Shown: positions 23,988 through 33,187, counted from the first letter of the stretch. The stretch is DNA of 64,000 bases from CALRGE01 sp964360635 (GCA_964360635.1 CAYHXO010000001.1:70454-134453); one strand, 5' to 3'. The notes: a model not told the origin generated them from the sequence alone. Made by a program: numbers and translations.

Positions 23988-24736
23988 TTTTTCGTACATT
24001 CCTGCCGCTTCCCAGGCTAGTTCGAATGTCTGCTTAAAGACTTTTGCGATTTCTTTGCTTTCAATAATTATGCCGAGTTTTTCCTTCCAATCGGCGATCA
24101 TTATTTTGTCGTCGAAGAAGTTGATTTCAGGAGAAAAATCTAATTTTTCTTTGGGAACGATTCGGCTTCTGCGTAGTTCTTTTGAATCTAGAGCATGTCG
24201 TTCTCGATCTTTCGGCGTGTCAGGGAAAATTGCTCGAATCGGAATATTTTTCTCGGCTCGTCGTTTGTAATATTTTGGAAAATAGCCTGGAAGGGCATCT
24301 TGATTTGCTTGGTCGCTGGCGTAGGCGAGGATTTCTTCAGTTGAAGTTAGGGTTTCTTCATAGACGCGAATTAAGCCTTCATCACCCTCATAAAAATAAA
24401 CTTTTGGTCGACCGGAAGCGCGATAATGAGCATTTAATTCAGGTAAAATGTGGTTTGCGTTTTCTGCAAGATTTGAAAACTTTCGGCTTTGCTCTTTGAG
24501 ATATGCCACAATTTTTTCCGGCGGAAGTGCTTGATAATATCGGTTTTCTTTCCGCATCTGGCTGACCACTAAGCCTTTTTGCTCGAGAGAATTCAAAATG
24601 TCATAAGTTGTCGTTCGATTCACATTCGCTTTTTTTGCAATTGTTGAGACTGCGGAAAGAGAGCCAATTTCCATCGCGGACATGTAAACCTGAGCCTCTT
24701 TATCGCTTAGTCCGATTTTTTTAAAATTTCTAACAT
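23967..24736 (-). CDS. TrmB-family transcriptional regulator, -1 frameshift near the start
   Basis: The main frame (238 aa from ATG 24683) holds a winged helix-turn-helix (SLSAVSTIAKKANVNRTTTYDILNSLEQKGLV) and a TrmB sugar-sensor-like C-terminal part. The missing first helix of the family is encoded just upstream from ATG 24736. That reads MLEILKK in frame zero and continues IGLSDKEAQVY in the -1 frame, joined at A_AAA_AAA (24716-24722). Zero frame stops after nine codons. The complete product would be a normal TrmB protein. Either programmed slippage or a one-base deletion in a homopolymer explains it. Ligand unknown. Confidence 0.8.
24716..24722 (-). other. A_AAA_AAA slippery heptamer in the TrmB gene
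   Basis: Seven A on the coding strand, in the phase TTA AAA AAA, the X_XXY_YYZ form used for -1 frameshifting and also prone to transcriptional slippage. Eight A would put the whole gene in one frame. Confidence 0.6.
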
Positions 24737-24765
24737 GTGTGTGGGATTAATTGACGAATCATAGA

Positions 24766-25749
24766 CTATTTAGACGCCAAAGAACTTAGTGACCCTGGGA
24801 GCAATCTCAAAAAAGCCTCTGAGCGGGAGAAATCTACTTCCCAGTAATTTACGCCGAGGCGAAGTGCGGAATAGTATTCCGGGCGAATTTTGAAATAGTG
24901 TTCTTCGCTAGGAAGTAGGGCAATTTGTAGACCAAGCTTCTGAGCGAGAAACCACTTTTCACAGAGGCGCGCGATACGTCCGTTCCCATCTGAAAAAGGG
25001 TGGATTAAAACCATCATGAGATGTAACCAAGAAGCCCAGAAAAAAGTTTCCGGAACGGTGAGCTTTTCTGTTAATAAATCTGAAATTACTCTGAAAAATT
25101 CCCCCATTTCATTGTTCAAATATTGCGATTCGATAGCGAGATACTCAATCCCACGATTTGAAAAAACCCCCACTGGCTCCATTCTGTAAATGCCTTGTCT
25201 GGCTTTGTTCACAAAATCTTTACTAAGAATTGCGTGGGCTTTCTTAAGATTAGCCTCATTCAGAGCGGATTTTTGGCTGAACAAATATGCCACCACTAAA
25301 TCCTCAATCTCCTGTGCCTCTTTTGGACGCAACTTCTTGGAAAGAGACCGGCTATTGAGAAAAGAGTTCAAATTGAGCGTGTTACCCTCGATATTTGAAG
25401 AGTAGACGGCAGCGCTGTCTAGCATGAAGGCAAAATTCGGCTGATTGGAGTTGTTCCCAGAAAAAGACTTATAAGCCTCTTCAATTTTGACTTCTTTAAG
25501 ATAATTTGTAAGCAGATATTTCTTGAAAAAAACATAGCTTTCTTGCACACGACTTTCCTGCCTTTGCGTCGAGAGAGAGTAAAATACATTCGGCGCAGAG
25601 CCCTGTTTTTCGATCTGTTTCTCCTCCAATAAAATTTTCAAGTGGCGATGCAAAGCCTGCCTGCTTAGCTTAAGTTTCTCGGAAATTTGAGAGGGTTTAA
25701 GCGCCTGCTTTTTCAGAAGAGTCAGAATTTGAGCCTTAGAATCAGACAT
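24766..25749 (-). CDS. Fic protein with N-terminal winged helix-turn-helix
   Basis: 327 aa. Residues 1-60 are an ArsR/MarR-like winged HTH (ILTLLKKQALKPSQISEKLKLSRQALHRHLKILLEEKQ). SSNIEGN near residue 117 is the Fic inhibitory helix, and HPFSDGNGRIAR near residue 251 is the catalytic loop. The fusion suggests an AMPylase that also binds DNA. Two copies of a palindrome sit directly before its start (25754-25791), which fits autoregulation. It lies next to the TrmB gene in the same direction. Confidence 0.9.
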   Translation of the reverse strand: MSDSKAQILTLLKKQALKPSQISEKLKLSRQALHRHLKILLEEKQIEKQGSAPNVFYSLSTQRQESRVQESYVFFKKYLLTNYLKEVKIEEAYKSFSGNNSNQPNFAFMLDSAAVYSSNIEGNTLNLNSFLNSRSLSKKLRPKEAQEIEDLVVAYLFSQKSALNEANLKKAHAILSKDFVNKARQGIYRMEPVGVFSNRGIEYLAIESQYLNNEMGEFFRVISDLLTEKLTVPETFFWASWLHLMMVLIHPFSDGNGRIARLCEKWFLAQKLGLQIALLPSEEHYFKIRPEYYSALRLGVNYWEVDFSRSEAFLRLLPGSLSSLASK

Positions 25750-25753
25750 GCTG

Positions 25754-25791
25754 AGTTTACAGTAAATATTAGTTTAAGTTTACAGTAAACT
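25754..25791. promoter_or_regulatory. Double palindromic operator before the Fic/HTH gene
   Basis: AGTTTACAGTAAAT at 25754 and the perfect palindrome AGTTTACAGTAAACT at 25777, centres 23 bp apart (about two helical turns), immediately upstream of the start at 25749. The rest of 25792-26017 shows only a repeated ATAGACTGGA and no gene. Confidence 0.65.
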
Positions 25792-26017
25792 TGGATTAGA
25801 TGCAATGAAATTTTCTCGGCCTTTAGATTGTGTGGGAAAATTTCGTCAGTAAAAACTTGCCGATGGATTTTCTCCTGTTAAGATAGACTGGATTCAGTGC
25901 TTTATTGTCGTCATAGACTGGACAAAGTGGTAAAAATGATGTACCTTGGCATCCCGTTACTTTATCACGATCAATATTCCGTTTCTAAAATTCTACAATA
26001 TCCACTAAACTAAATCT

Positions 26018-27595
26018 ATGAAAACCTGCACAGCCTGTCAAAATCCATTTGAAGTTTCGCCGGAGGAACTTGTGTTTTTAGAGAAGGTGGCACCGGTGTA
26101 TGGTGGGCGGAAGTTTGCGATTCCGGAGCCGGAGAAATGTCCGGATTGTCGGCTTGCTGAGAGGACAGTGCAGAGAAATGAGCAGTTTCTTTATAATAAT
26201 GGTGGAAAGATTTCGCTATATCATTCAGATTCGCCCTTTAAAATTGTGAGCCACGAGGAGTGGTGGAGCGAGAATTGGGATGCGGCGAGTTTTGCTAGAG
26301 ATGTGGATTTTTCGCGCGGATTTTTTGAGCAGATTCAGGAGTTGAATTTATTGATTCCGCGTGTGAATTTGATTCAGGTGAGCAATGAGAATTGTCCGTA
26401 TACAACCGGGACGGCGTATAGCAAAAATTGCTACCTCATAAATTGCAGTGAGAATTGCGAGGACTGCTTTTATGGTAAGCTGATTCAGTCGTCAAAAGAT
26501 GTGATGGACTCGGCTTTCATCTACGATAGTGAGTTTTTGTACGAGTGTTTTTATGTGAAAAAATGCTACAACTGCCGATATGTTTATTATAGTCAAAATA
26601 CTTATGATTCTTCGTTTTGCGACAACGTGAATCGATCTAGTAATTGTTTTTTGTGCACCGGATTAACAGGCAAGGAATATCATTTTATGAATCAGCCGGT
26701 ATCGAAGGAAGAGTATGCTGTGAAGGTGGCAGCGGCAATGCAAGATTTGGCGGGAACGAAAGCGAAATTCGACGAAATGCGTGCGGCGCGAGTCTACAAA
26801 TATGCCAATATTGTGAGTAGCGAAAATTCAACAGGTGACTTTTTGACGAACTGCAAAAATTGCAGGGATTCTTATGATTTGAATGACAGCGAAGATTGCA
26901 AATATGTGACGGTTGGAGTGCAGGTGAAAGATTTGATGGATTGCTCGAACATGTACATCAAACCTGAGCTGGCTTATCAAGTTATGGGTACGATCGGAAT
27001 TTATAATGTGATTTTTTCAACTTATATTTTCAATTCGCAAAACGTTGCCTACAGCCAATTTTGTTATAACTCGAAAGATTTATTCGGCTGCGTTGGGCTT
27101 CGTAACAAGCAATATTGCATTTTGAATAAGCAGTATTCGAAGGAGGAATATGAGGCGCTTGTGCCACGTGTAATTGAAATGATGGGGGCGGATTTTGGGC
27201 GATTTTTCCCGGCTACACATTCGGCTTTTGCTTATAATGAAACTGTTGCGAATGAATATTTGCCTCTTTCCCGCGAGGCGGCTTTAGCACGCGGATATAG
27301 ATGGCGAGAGAAAGATGCCCGCGAGTATTTACCAGCTAGTGGCGATGTTTTGGCTTGTTTTGACTGTGGCAAAAATTACAAATTAATTCCGCAGGAAGTG
27401 GCGCGTTTGAAGGGTTTTTCTGCTCCTACAAAATGCCCTGATTGCAGGTTGGCAACTCGTATGCGATTACGAAATCCACATAAAATTTATACACGTAGTT
27501 GCAGTAAGTGTAGCGGCGTGATGAATTCGACTTTTTCTCCAGATCGGGCCGAGAAAGTTTACTGTGAAAAATGCTATTTGGCAGAAGTGTACTGA
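26018..27595 (+). CDS. CPR-type Cys-rich zinc-ribbon repeat protein
   Basis: 525 aa. It begins with a zinc ribbon (CTACQNPF then CPDCRLAERT) and ends with two more (CFDCGKNYKLIP then CPDCRL, and CSKCSGVMNSTF then CEKC). Between them are repeats rich in Cys, Asn and Tyr (SKNCYLINCSENCEDCFYG, NCRYVYYSQNTYDSSFCDNV) that recur every 20-25 residues, like a beta-helix. Proteins with this plan occur widely in CPR genomes with no known function. No signal peptide is present. It overlaps the Fur-like gene by 22 bases at the 3' end. Confidence 0.75.
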   Translation: MKTCTACQNPFEVSPEELVFLEKVAPVYGGRKFAIPEPEKCPDCRLAERTVQRNEQFLYNNGGKISLYHSDSPFKIVSHEEWWSENWDAASFARDVDFSRGFFEQIQELNLLIPRVNLIQVSNENCPYTTGTAYSKNCYLINCSENCEDCFYGKLIQSSKDVMDSAFIYDSEFLYECFYVKKCYNCRYVYYSQNTYDSSFCDNVNRSSNCFLCTGLTGKEYHFMNQPVSKEEYAVKVAAAMQDLAGTKAKFDEMRAARVYKYANIVSSENSTGDFLTNCKNCRDSYDLNDSEDCKYVTVGVQVKDLMDCSNMYIKPELAYQVMGTIGIYNVIFSTYIFNSQNVAYSQFCYNSKDLFGCVGLRNKQYCILNKQYSKEEYEALVPRVIEMMGADFGRFFPATHSAFAYNETVANEYLPLSREAALARGYRWREKDAREYLPASGDVLACFDCGKNYKLIPQEVARLKGFSAPTKCPDCRLATRMRLRNPHKIYTRSCSKCSGVMNSTFSPDRAEKVYCEKCYLAEVY

Positions 27596-27978
27596 CATTG
27601 ACGGCAAGTGGCTGCGATTTCGTGAAGCTGCGGTGAAATTTTGAAGAATTTCAAGTTAGGATGTGCATGCTCGTAAAGTGGAGTCTCTTCATATTTTCCG
27701 CATTTCTCACAGATTACGGCTTGGTGACAGGCGGAGTCATCTTCAACTCGGCAGAAAAAATATCTTTCGCCAGATTTATGAAGGTACTTTTGTTTTTGCA
27801 GAACAGTGAGAATTCTGAAAACTGTGCCTCTGCTAAGTTTTGTCATTTTAGCCAGCTCAAGACAGGTGTAAGCGTGAGAAAATTTCGATGCAACAAAATG
27901 TAAAACCGAGTCCATCGCTTTGCTTATTCGATGTCCTTTGTTTTGTAAGGTTAAGCTCGTTAGAATTCTATCGCCCAT
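27574..27978 (-). CDS. Fur-family metal-responsive regulator
   Basis: 134 aa with an N-terminal winged helix (SHAYTCLELAKMTKLSRGTVFRILTVLQKQKYL) and the structural zinc pairs CEKCGK and CRQCQ of the C-terminal dimer domain. ACHQAVICEKCGK and HAHPNLKFFKIS supply likely metal ligands. It could be Fur, Zur or PerR, and the sequence alone does not decide. A palindromic element (27994-28080) lies just upstream. Confidence 0.85.
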   Translation of the reverse strand: MGDRILTSLTLQNKGHRISKAMDSVLHFVASKFSHAYTCLELAKMTKLSRGTVFRILTVLQKQKYLHKSGERYFFCRVEDDSACHQAVICEKCGKYEETPLYEHAHPNLKFFKISPQLHEIAATCRQCQYTSAK

Positions 27979-27993
27979 ATTGGCATGATATGC

Positions 27994-28080
27994 TTATCGC
28001 GACTGTGCTGCAATAACACCTGGAGTTTTTTTGGGTTTATGAAATAGCTTCAGGTTGTTAACGCGACTTTGTCACGATAA
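27994..28080. repeat. 87-bp palindromic element, copy A
   Basis: Starts TTATCGCGAC and ends GTCACGATAA. Inner blocks AATAACACCTG and CAGGTTGTTAACG form the second level of an imperfect large palindrome. Each end is itself a 23-bp inverted unit (10-3-10). A related copy lies at 58236-58324. It fills the gap between the Fur-like gene and the next gene. Confidence 0.65.
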
Positions 28081-28091
28081 GGGTTTTGACC

Positions 28092-28397
28092 CTAAGTGGT
28101 GGGTAGATTGGAGTCCATCCATGCAAGAATGTGCTCTCGTATTGCATCTGCTCTACCGTGAATTTCCTGAGGAAATTCAATTTCATCTCCAAGAATTTCC
28201 TTCACTAATTTTCCCCAGCCAATGAGCGCAGTAGTCTTCAATTCATCTCGAATAAACGGAAGTGCTGGCTTACCAATTGCAATTATTTGGCGAAATCCGT
28301 CACAGTCCATTGATTTAAGTGAGGAGCTCATTCTGTGCTTCTTGGCATTTGATTTCCAATCTTCCAATGCTGAGTCGAAATCTTCTTTTATTCCCAT
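28092..28397 (-). CDS. Unknown 101-aa protein
   Basis: Soluble helical protein. The segment FRQIIAIGKPALPFIRDEL resembles a HEAT-like helix pair seen in small proteins near toxin-antitoxin genes (pattern GxxALPxIxxEL), but no family can be named safely. It lies four bases after rlmN in the same direction and may share its transcript. Confidence 0.55.
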   Translation of the reverse strand: MGIKEDFDSALEDWKSNAKKHRMSSSLKSMDCDGFRQIIAIGKPALPFIRDELKTTALIGWGKLVKEILGDEIEFPQEIHGRADAIREHILAWMDSNLPTT

Positions 28398-28401
28398 AAG
28401 T

Positions 28402-29394
28402 TTATTTTACTTTATCATAATGCGTTCGAGCAAGTTGGCCGCAGGCGGCGTCAACATCGACACCGGCGGAGTGGCGAATGTGGCAATCAACACCTTCGAG
28501 CTCGACGATACGCTGGAAATCGTGGATGCGGTTTCGAGAAGCAGAGCCAAATTGCAGGAAGGTTTGATGAAAAGGAATCAGATTAAGAAGGACAAGTTCT
28601 AGTGGACGAAGTAGACGGGCGATTTCGTGTGCGTGTTCGTCGCTGTCGTTAACACCGGAAAGCATAACGTATTCAAACATTAGTCGGCGATTGGTTTTCT
28701 TGATGTATTCCGCACATGTTTCGAGGAGTTTCGCCAGGGGGAAACCTTTGTTGACCGGCATAAGTTTGCTACGAAGCGCGTCGTCGGGAGAGTGAATTGA
28801 AATCGCTAGATTGATCTGTTTCGGGTAGTCCATTAATTTGCGAATTCCTGGAATAATTCCACAGGTTGAAATTGAAATCTTACGTGCTCCGATTCCCATG
28901 AGGTCGTTTAAAATGTCTACGCTCGGGAGCACATTTTCCAGGTTCAAAAGTGGTTCACCCATTCCCATGTAGACAACGTTTGTCACCTTTGCAGTTTGTT
29001 TATAATAGAGAACTTGGTCAGCAATTTCGTCAGCGGTCAAATTACGGGTGAGGCCGAGAGTTCCGGTAGCGCAAAATCCACAAGCCATCGCGCAACCAAC
29101 CTGTGAAGATACGCAAACTGTTCGAAATTCTTTGTTTGGAATTAGCACGGTTTCAATTAGCGCACCGTCGGACATTTTAAAGAGAGATTTAATTGTTCCG
29201 TCAGTACTGACAACACGATTTACAGGTTCAAAACAGAAAAAAGGTAGATCGCGGAGTTTCTCACGGAGGGCAGAGGGAATACTCGTAATTTCGTCCCAAT
29301 TTTTTGCACGGCCGGAATAGATACTTTCAAGAATTTGCTTCTCACGGTAAGCCGGCTCATCTGCTAGACGTTTGTGTAGTTCTGACCTGTTCAT
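28402..29394 (-). CDS. rlmN: 23S rRNA/tRNA (adenine-C2) methyltransferase
   Basis: Radical SAM methylase of A2503 of 23S rRNA and A37 of some tRNAs. Shown by the cluster motif GCAMACGFCATG (CxxxCxxC) near residue 105, GMGEPLLN, the S/T-rich ISISTCGIIPGI, and the catalytic cysteine near the C-terminus in ACGQLA. The second catalytic Cys is expected in the loop STCG. 330 aa is a compact form. Confidence 0.95.
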   Translation of the reverse strand: MNRSELHKRLADEPAYREKQILESIYSGRAKNWDEITSIPSALREKLRDLPFFCFEPVNRVVSTDGTIKSLFKMSDGALIETVLIPNKEFRTVCVSSQVGCAMACGFCATGTLGLTRNLTADEIADQVLYYKQTAKVTNVVYMGMGEPLLNLENVLPSVDILNDLMGIGARKISISTCGIIPGIRKLMDYPKQINLAISIHSPDDALRSKLMPVNKGFPLAKLLETCAEYIKKTNRRLMFEYVMLSGVNDSDEHAHEIARLLRPLELVLLNLIPFHQTFLQFGSASRNRIHDFQRIVELEGVDCHIRHSAGVDVDAACGQLARTHYDKVK

Positions 29395-29397
29395 AGC

Positions 29398-29425
29398 TTG
29401 ACTATCTCACGAAAAGTGCTAGAAT
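29398..29425 (+). promoter_or_regulatory. Promoter of the methyltransferase-like gene
   Basis: TTGACT, a 16-bp spacer and TAGAAT, 24 bases before the ATG at 29449. It overlaps the start of rlmN on the other strand. Confidence 0.6.
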
Positions 29426-29448
29426 ACAATCTTATTTTTATGTAAAAT

Positions 29449-30297
29449 ATGGCGATCGATAAATATGGTGATGGTATTGAAAGGGGATTGGATGAGGGTT
29501 TAATAGAAATTTGTGGGAAGAAAATTACTGATTCTCATGCTCATTACGATAAAGATGAAAATCAACGTATAGGACTAAGGCCAACTAACACTAGAAAATT
29601 AAAGCCGGTGCAGGCGGATATTGCCGCGTCTTTTCCAGGTGAATTTAGATATTTAGACATGGGGGCTGGGTCGGGTGTTTCGGCTTCAGAGATGTCTTCG
29701 CGTTTCCCTGCAGAGGTTCATACGCTTGGGCTGACTCCAATCAATCCATTTTTGGACTTTAACCTTGCAGGTTATGCAGATTCACAAGGAGAATGTTTGG
29801 CTGGTAATCGTATACGGAGGGATTTACGTCATTTATCAAGAACTCGTTCAGAGCTTATATCTTATCTGGAAAAATCAGAGTTTCCGCCTCAGCTTATACT
29901 TCGCATGCAGGGCGTGTTGGGAATGCCATTTTTTATTGAGCGAGATGAGCCGTTCATCAAGAAACAATTTATAGGAAATTTCCCTGTGGACTTTCCTGAG
30001 ACTGGAGTTACTTATGATTTCATTTCCGATGTATGTGGGCCCTGCCTACACTCTCTACCTGAGCGTTATGAAATTGAGAAAAAAATTCGTAATATTTTGA
30101 GTCCTCGAGGTGTTTTTTATTTATCAATGGTGAGTTTTTGCGATATTAGCGCTCCCGGCACAATTCGAGTTGAGGACCCTGGTGAGATCGTTTTTATCAA
30201 AGAAGAAAATCCACTATTTGAAGTTGTGGGTGGCAAGAATTTGCAGGTTCAAAATCTACAGAAATTTATTGCGGAATCCCTTAAGCAGATTATTTAA
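29449..30297 (+). CDS. Class I SAM methyltransferase-like protein
   Basis: 282 aa. FRYLDMGAGSGVSASEMSSRF near residue 70 is a motif I glycine loop. VTYDFISDVCGP and then LSPRGVFYLSMV match the later strands of a Rossmann methyltransferase. The substrate is unknown, and the N-terminal 60 residues have no recognised domain. The 3' end overlaps the convergent MEMO-like gene by eight bases. Confidence 0.65.
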   Translation: MAIDKYGDGIERGLDEGLIEICGKKITDSHAHYDKDENQRIGLRPTNTRKLKPVQADIAASFPGEFRYLDMGAGSGVSASEMSSRFPAEVHTLGLTPINPFLDFNLAGYADSQGECLAGNRIRRDLRHLSRTRSELISYLEKSEFPPQLILRMQGVLGMPFFIERDEPFIKKQFIGNFPVDFPETGVTYDFISDVCGPCLHSLPERYEIEKKIRNILSPRGVFYLSMVSFCDISAPGTIRVEDPGEIVFIKEENPLFEVVGGKNLQVQNLQKFIAESLKQII

Positions 30298-31138
30298 AAT
30301 AAGCGAAGGATTCCTCCTCACTAGATTGGCTGGAGTGTTCGACTTTTGCATGATCCTGCTCGCCCGTGTTAAAAACCGTTTCATCGTAGCCGTAAAGATA
30401 TCGATCTTCCTGAGTTTTGCCGAGATACCATTCACGCGAATGTTCGAAGTACATTGTTGTGAGAACTTGGCGGGTAGGTGGTGTTCCGGCCGAGCTACAT
30501 GCAAATAGGTGTGTTGTATTCGTAAAGCTTTCGACTCCGGCATCGAGGGAAGGGTTAGTGTTTTTGTAGACGATCATTTTCTCGTTCAAAAGTGCGAGTA
30601 GCCGGAGCATAACTTCTACTGAGCCAGGGCTGTCGACTTCGAGGTTTTTTGCGTCGTCGATGCTACGGGATTCAATAACATCGTGTGACATAAGATCATG
30701 AATGCGGGCAATTTTTCCATCAAGGTAATGAGAGAAATCGATGCTGAAAATGAAGAGAGTGTTCTCTTTTGAAAGCTGCTCGGCGAGTTCTATTAGATCA
30801 TTTTCTTTTGCGTTTATGCGAATCATATAGCCCTCGATTGGGAGCTTGCCGAAATACTGCAGTGCGAGATTTCGATGGATTGTGAAACCGTGCTCAATTT
30901 CTTCTGACGCCGAAATCGCGGCAGAGCCGCTGTAAAAATGATCGGGCGAAATTATGATTATTTTGGACGGGCGCTGGGCCGTTAAAACCTTATACATTTC
31001 GTCGATATAAGGCTGCACGATAAGATGATGTGGCATCAAAACTATGTTCGACGAAGCACAAGCCGCAAACTCTGAGCTTGCGGTGTTGCAACTAAGTAGA
31101 AAGAGCGCTAAGGCGCTTATCGCAATGTTCCGCCCCAT
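30290..31138 (-). CDS. MEMO-family (AmmeMemoRadiSam B) lipoprotein
   Basis: 282 aa with a lipoprotein signal (ISALALFLLSC, Cys 17). The MEMO fold shows MPHHLIVQPYI, KIIIISPDHF and FSIDFSHYLD, which supply the His/Asp metal site of this dioxygenase-like family. Placement outside the membrane is unusual for a MEMO protein, which is normally cytoplasmic. No AMMECR1 or radical SAM partner is adjacent. It overlaps the 531-aa lipoprotein by 22 bases and so is in the same operon. Confidence 0.8.
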   Translation of the reverse strand: MGRNIAISALALFLLSCNTASSEFAACASSNIVLMPHHLIVQPYIDEMYKVLTAQRPSKIIIISPDHFYSGSAAISASEEIEHGFTIHRNLALQYFGKLPIEGYMIRINAKENDLIELAEQLSKENTLFIFSIDFSHYLDGKIARIHDLMSHDVIESRSIDDAKNLEVDSPGSVEVMLRLLALLNEKMIVYKNTNPSLDAGVESFTNTTHLFACSSAGTPPTRQVLTTMYFEHSREWYLGKTQEDRYLYGYDETVFNTGEQDHAKVEHSSQSSEEESFAYFK

Positions 31139-32712
31139 TCAACAACAGTGAAGCCCTTTCTCGCAGGCGCGGTATAATTTTGCATTGAAAGTCCGGCTGT
31201 ATTAGTTCCACGGAAGTACATAAATACTCGAATCACGGTGTCCGGTTTTGGGCTGATTGTTAGTGGAGCAATTTGATCCATCAATGCGTTTCCAATGAAA
31301 GAAAATTCGATGTAATTGCTTGAAACTTGCGCTAGTCGAGGCGCCCAGAATTCCATGAAATCGCTGGTTTCGCCGTCGTTAAGCCCCATCTTTTTCAATG
31401 CTATCGGTAGCACAGTTGCGACTTCAGATTTCTTCAAAGTCCAGCCAACTGGTGCAGCGAGTGACTTAGATGAATTTCCTTCCCAGAATAGATAAGGGTA
31501 ATTTTTGTTATCCGCTAGGTTTGTTAGAAGGCCGCCAACATGTGCAAGAACTTTCCATCCGTTTCCGTATGCTGGAATTGTTTTTGTGAATGATTCAATT
31601 CCAACTTTAACGCTAACTTCCATGTCTTTTTCTGGATACAAGTAAATGACCGGCTTTCCACATTCTGCTGTTGGCTGATAAATTGAATCGCGCACTAGTA
31701 CGTATTTTCCACTACCCATTTTCACGAAGAAAATATTGCCCGGAAGTGTGAAATCAGCAATGCTCATTGGAGTTTCTTCTTTGTATACAGCCTGCATTTT
31801 GTACTGATTGTAAGCATCTAACATTACTCCTTCCAAGCCATCTGTGACTGTGGAAGTTTCGTCGAGTGTAGCAAAAGTTAAGGCTTCGTTTTCGCCAATG
31901 CTACCTACTTTTTGCAATCTTGATTCTTCACCAGGCAATGCCTCATGTGTTAATGCACAAGATCCCGTAAATCCGCAACCACCTTGATCAATTGAAAATT
32001 CTTTTGTGCTCTGAGCGCCTTTCATGTCTGTGAAAGTTAGTTCCACTAGCGCTGAAGTTTCCTCTGTTTCTGTATTGTAAAATTCAGTAGGTACAAGTTG
32101 ATATTTAACCGCAACAGAGTCGCCTGTAACTCCATAAATACAACCGGATATTAACAGGTATGATGCAAAGCTTGGATCTTCCAGGCTTACAACATCTGCC
32201 CCCTCCTCTTCTTCGATCAGCAGTCTTGAATATTTATCAGCTAATATCGCCACATTTTTGTCCCAAACTTTTAGGCTCTTTGGAGCGTCAAATTCTGAGA
32301 GTTCTATTGTTGAGTCTGTTGCGTAATAAGTAATATAAATCATCTCTACATTCTCTGAAGAATATTTTGAAAGAAGTGTGAATTTTTTACTTTTCTCATC
32401 ATAAGCAAATCTGAAGATGGCTGCTGGACATGGGCCTTCACAATCCATTTGTGCTGTTACTAAGTCTTGACCTTCGTAAATTCCTGTTTTGAAAATACCT
32501 GTCTTCCAGAGATGAGTCATGTTGGCAACTTGCTCTTTTTCGAGATCAGATTCTTTGTATGAATCTACAGCCAACATTGCCGGCGCATGAAATTCAATGT
32601 TGGTGATTTTTTCTTGTTCTTCGATATATTCATTTTCACTCTGTTGAAGTGGTTGGCCACATGACGCTAAAAAAAGTCCCGCCGCAATCAGTACTAAATA
32701 AGATTTTTGCAT
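31117..32712 (-). CDS. Large unknown lipoprotein
   Basis: 531 aa from ATG 32712 (an ATG six codons earlier is possible). Signal and lipobox LVLIAAGLFLASC. The C-terminal half contains KPVIYLYPEKDMEVSVKV, a phrase common to a family of CPR surface proteins, then YGNGWKVLAHVGG and PYLFWEG. Function unknown. Cotranslated with the MEMO lipoprotein, so the two may act together at the cell surface. Confidence 0.7.
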   Translation of the reverse strand: MQKSYLVLIAAGLFLASCGQPLQQSENEYIEEQEKITNIEFHAPAMLAVDSYKESDLEKEQVANMTHLWKTGIFKTGIYEGQDLVTAQMDCEGPCPAAIFRFAYDEKSKKFTLLSKYSSENVEMIYITYYATDSTIELSEFDAPKSLKVWDKNVAILADKYSRLLIEEEEGADVVSLEDPSFASYLLISGCIYGVTGDSVAVKYQLVPTEFYNTETEETSALVELTFTDMKGAQSTKEFSIDQGGCGFTGSCALTHEALPGEESRLQKVGSIGENEALTFATLDETSTVTDGLEGVMLDAYNQYKMQAVYKEETPMSIADFTLPGNIFFVKMGSGKYVLVRDSIYQPTAECGKPVIYLYPEKDMEVSVKVGIESFTKTIPAYGNGWKVLAHVGGLLTNLADNKNYPYLFWEGNSSKSLAAPVGWTLKKSEVATVLPIALKKMGLNDGETSDFMEFWAPRLAQVSSNYIEFSFIGNALMDQIAPLTISPKPDTVIRVFMYFRGTNTAGLSMQNYTAPARKGFTVVEWGGTLR

Positions 32713-32782
32713 ATTTTTTGTTAAATTCACTTTTTATATTAGGGTTTTGTGATAATCTGCACAAGCAATTTAACCAAAATTT

Positions 32783-33187
32783 ATGGTAGATACAGTATTC
32801 CAAAATCTTATTGAGAAGCTCACAACAAAAATTGAGGAGCTAAAGGAAATCAAACATTTAATGAGGGAACTTGAGGACGATCTTCCAATGGAAATGGAAG
32901 ACCTTGTGGCGACTTACAAAGACTTGAAAAAGCAAATTACGGATGCAAAAGAAAAGCATGTTAAAGATTTGCTTGCAGATCATATCGACTACGCGGACTA
33001 CCGAAAAAAAGTGCAGGAGCTTAAAGAAGAAGCTGCAAATTTGAAGTTGCAACTTTTCACTGAGGCCGCAAATATGAGCCGAGAACACGGTGACCTTGAT
33101 CAAACTGTTGTTATCAACGGAATTGCTTCTCGTGTACAAACCCAAAAAGAAGTTCAGGTTTACTTGAATGGGAAGGTGATAAAATAA
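32783..33187 (+). CDS. Unknown coiled-coil protein
   Basis: 134 aa. Residues 5-105 are a heptad-rich Glu/Lys helix (KIEELKEIKHLMRELEDDL, YRKKVQELKEEAANLKLQL). The last 30 residues look like two strands (VVINGIASRVQTQKEVQVYLNGKVIK). No family recognised. Single gene with an extended -10 (TGTGATAAT at 32748) upstream. Confidence 0.6.
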   Translation: MVDTVFQNLIEKLTTKIEELKEIKHLMRELEDDLPMEMEDLVATYKDLKKQITDAKEKHVKDLLADHIDYADYRKKVQELKEEAANLKLQLFTEAANMSREHGDLDQTVVINGIASRVQTQKEVQVYLNGKVIK

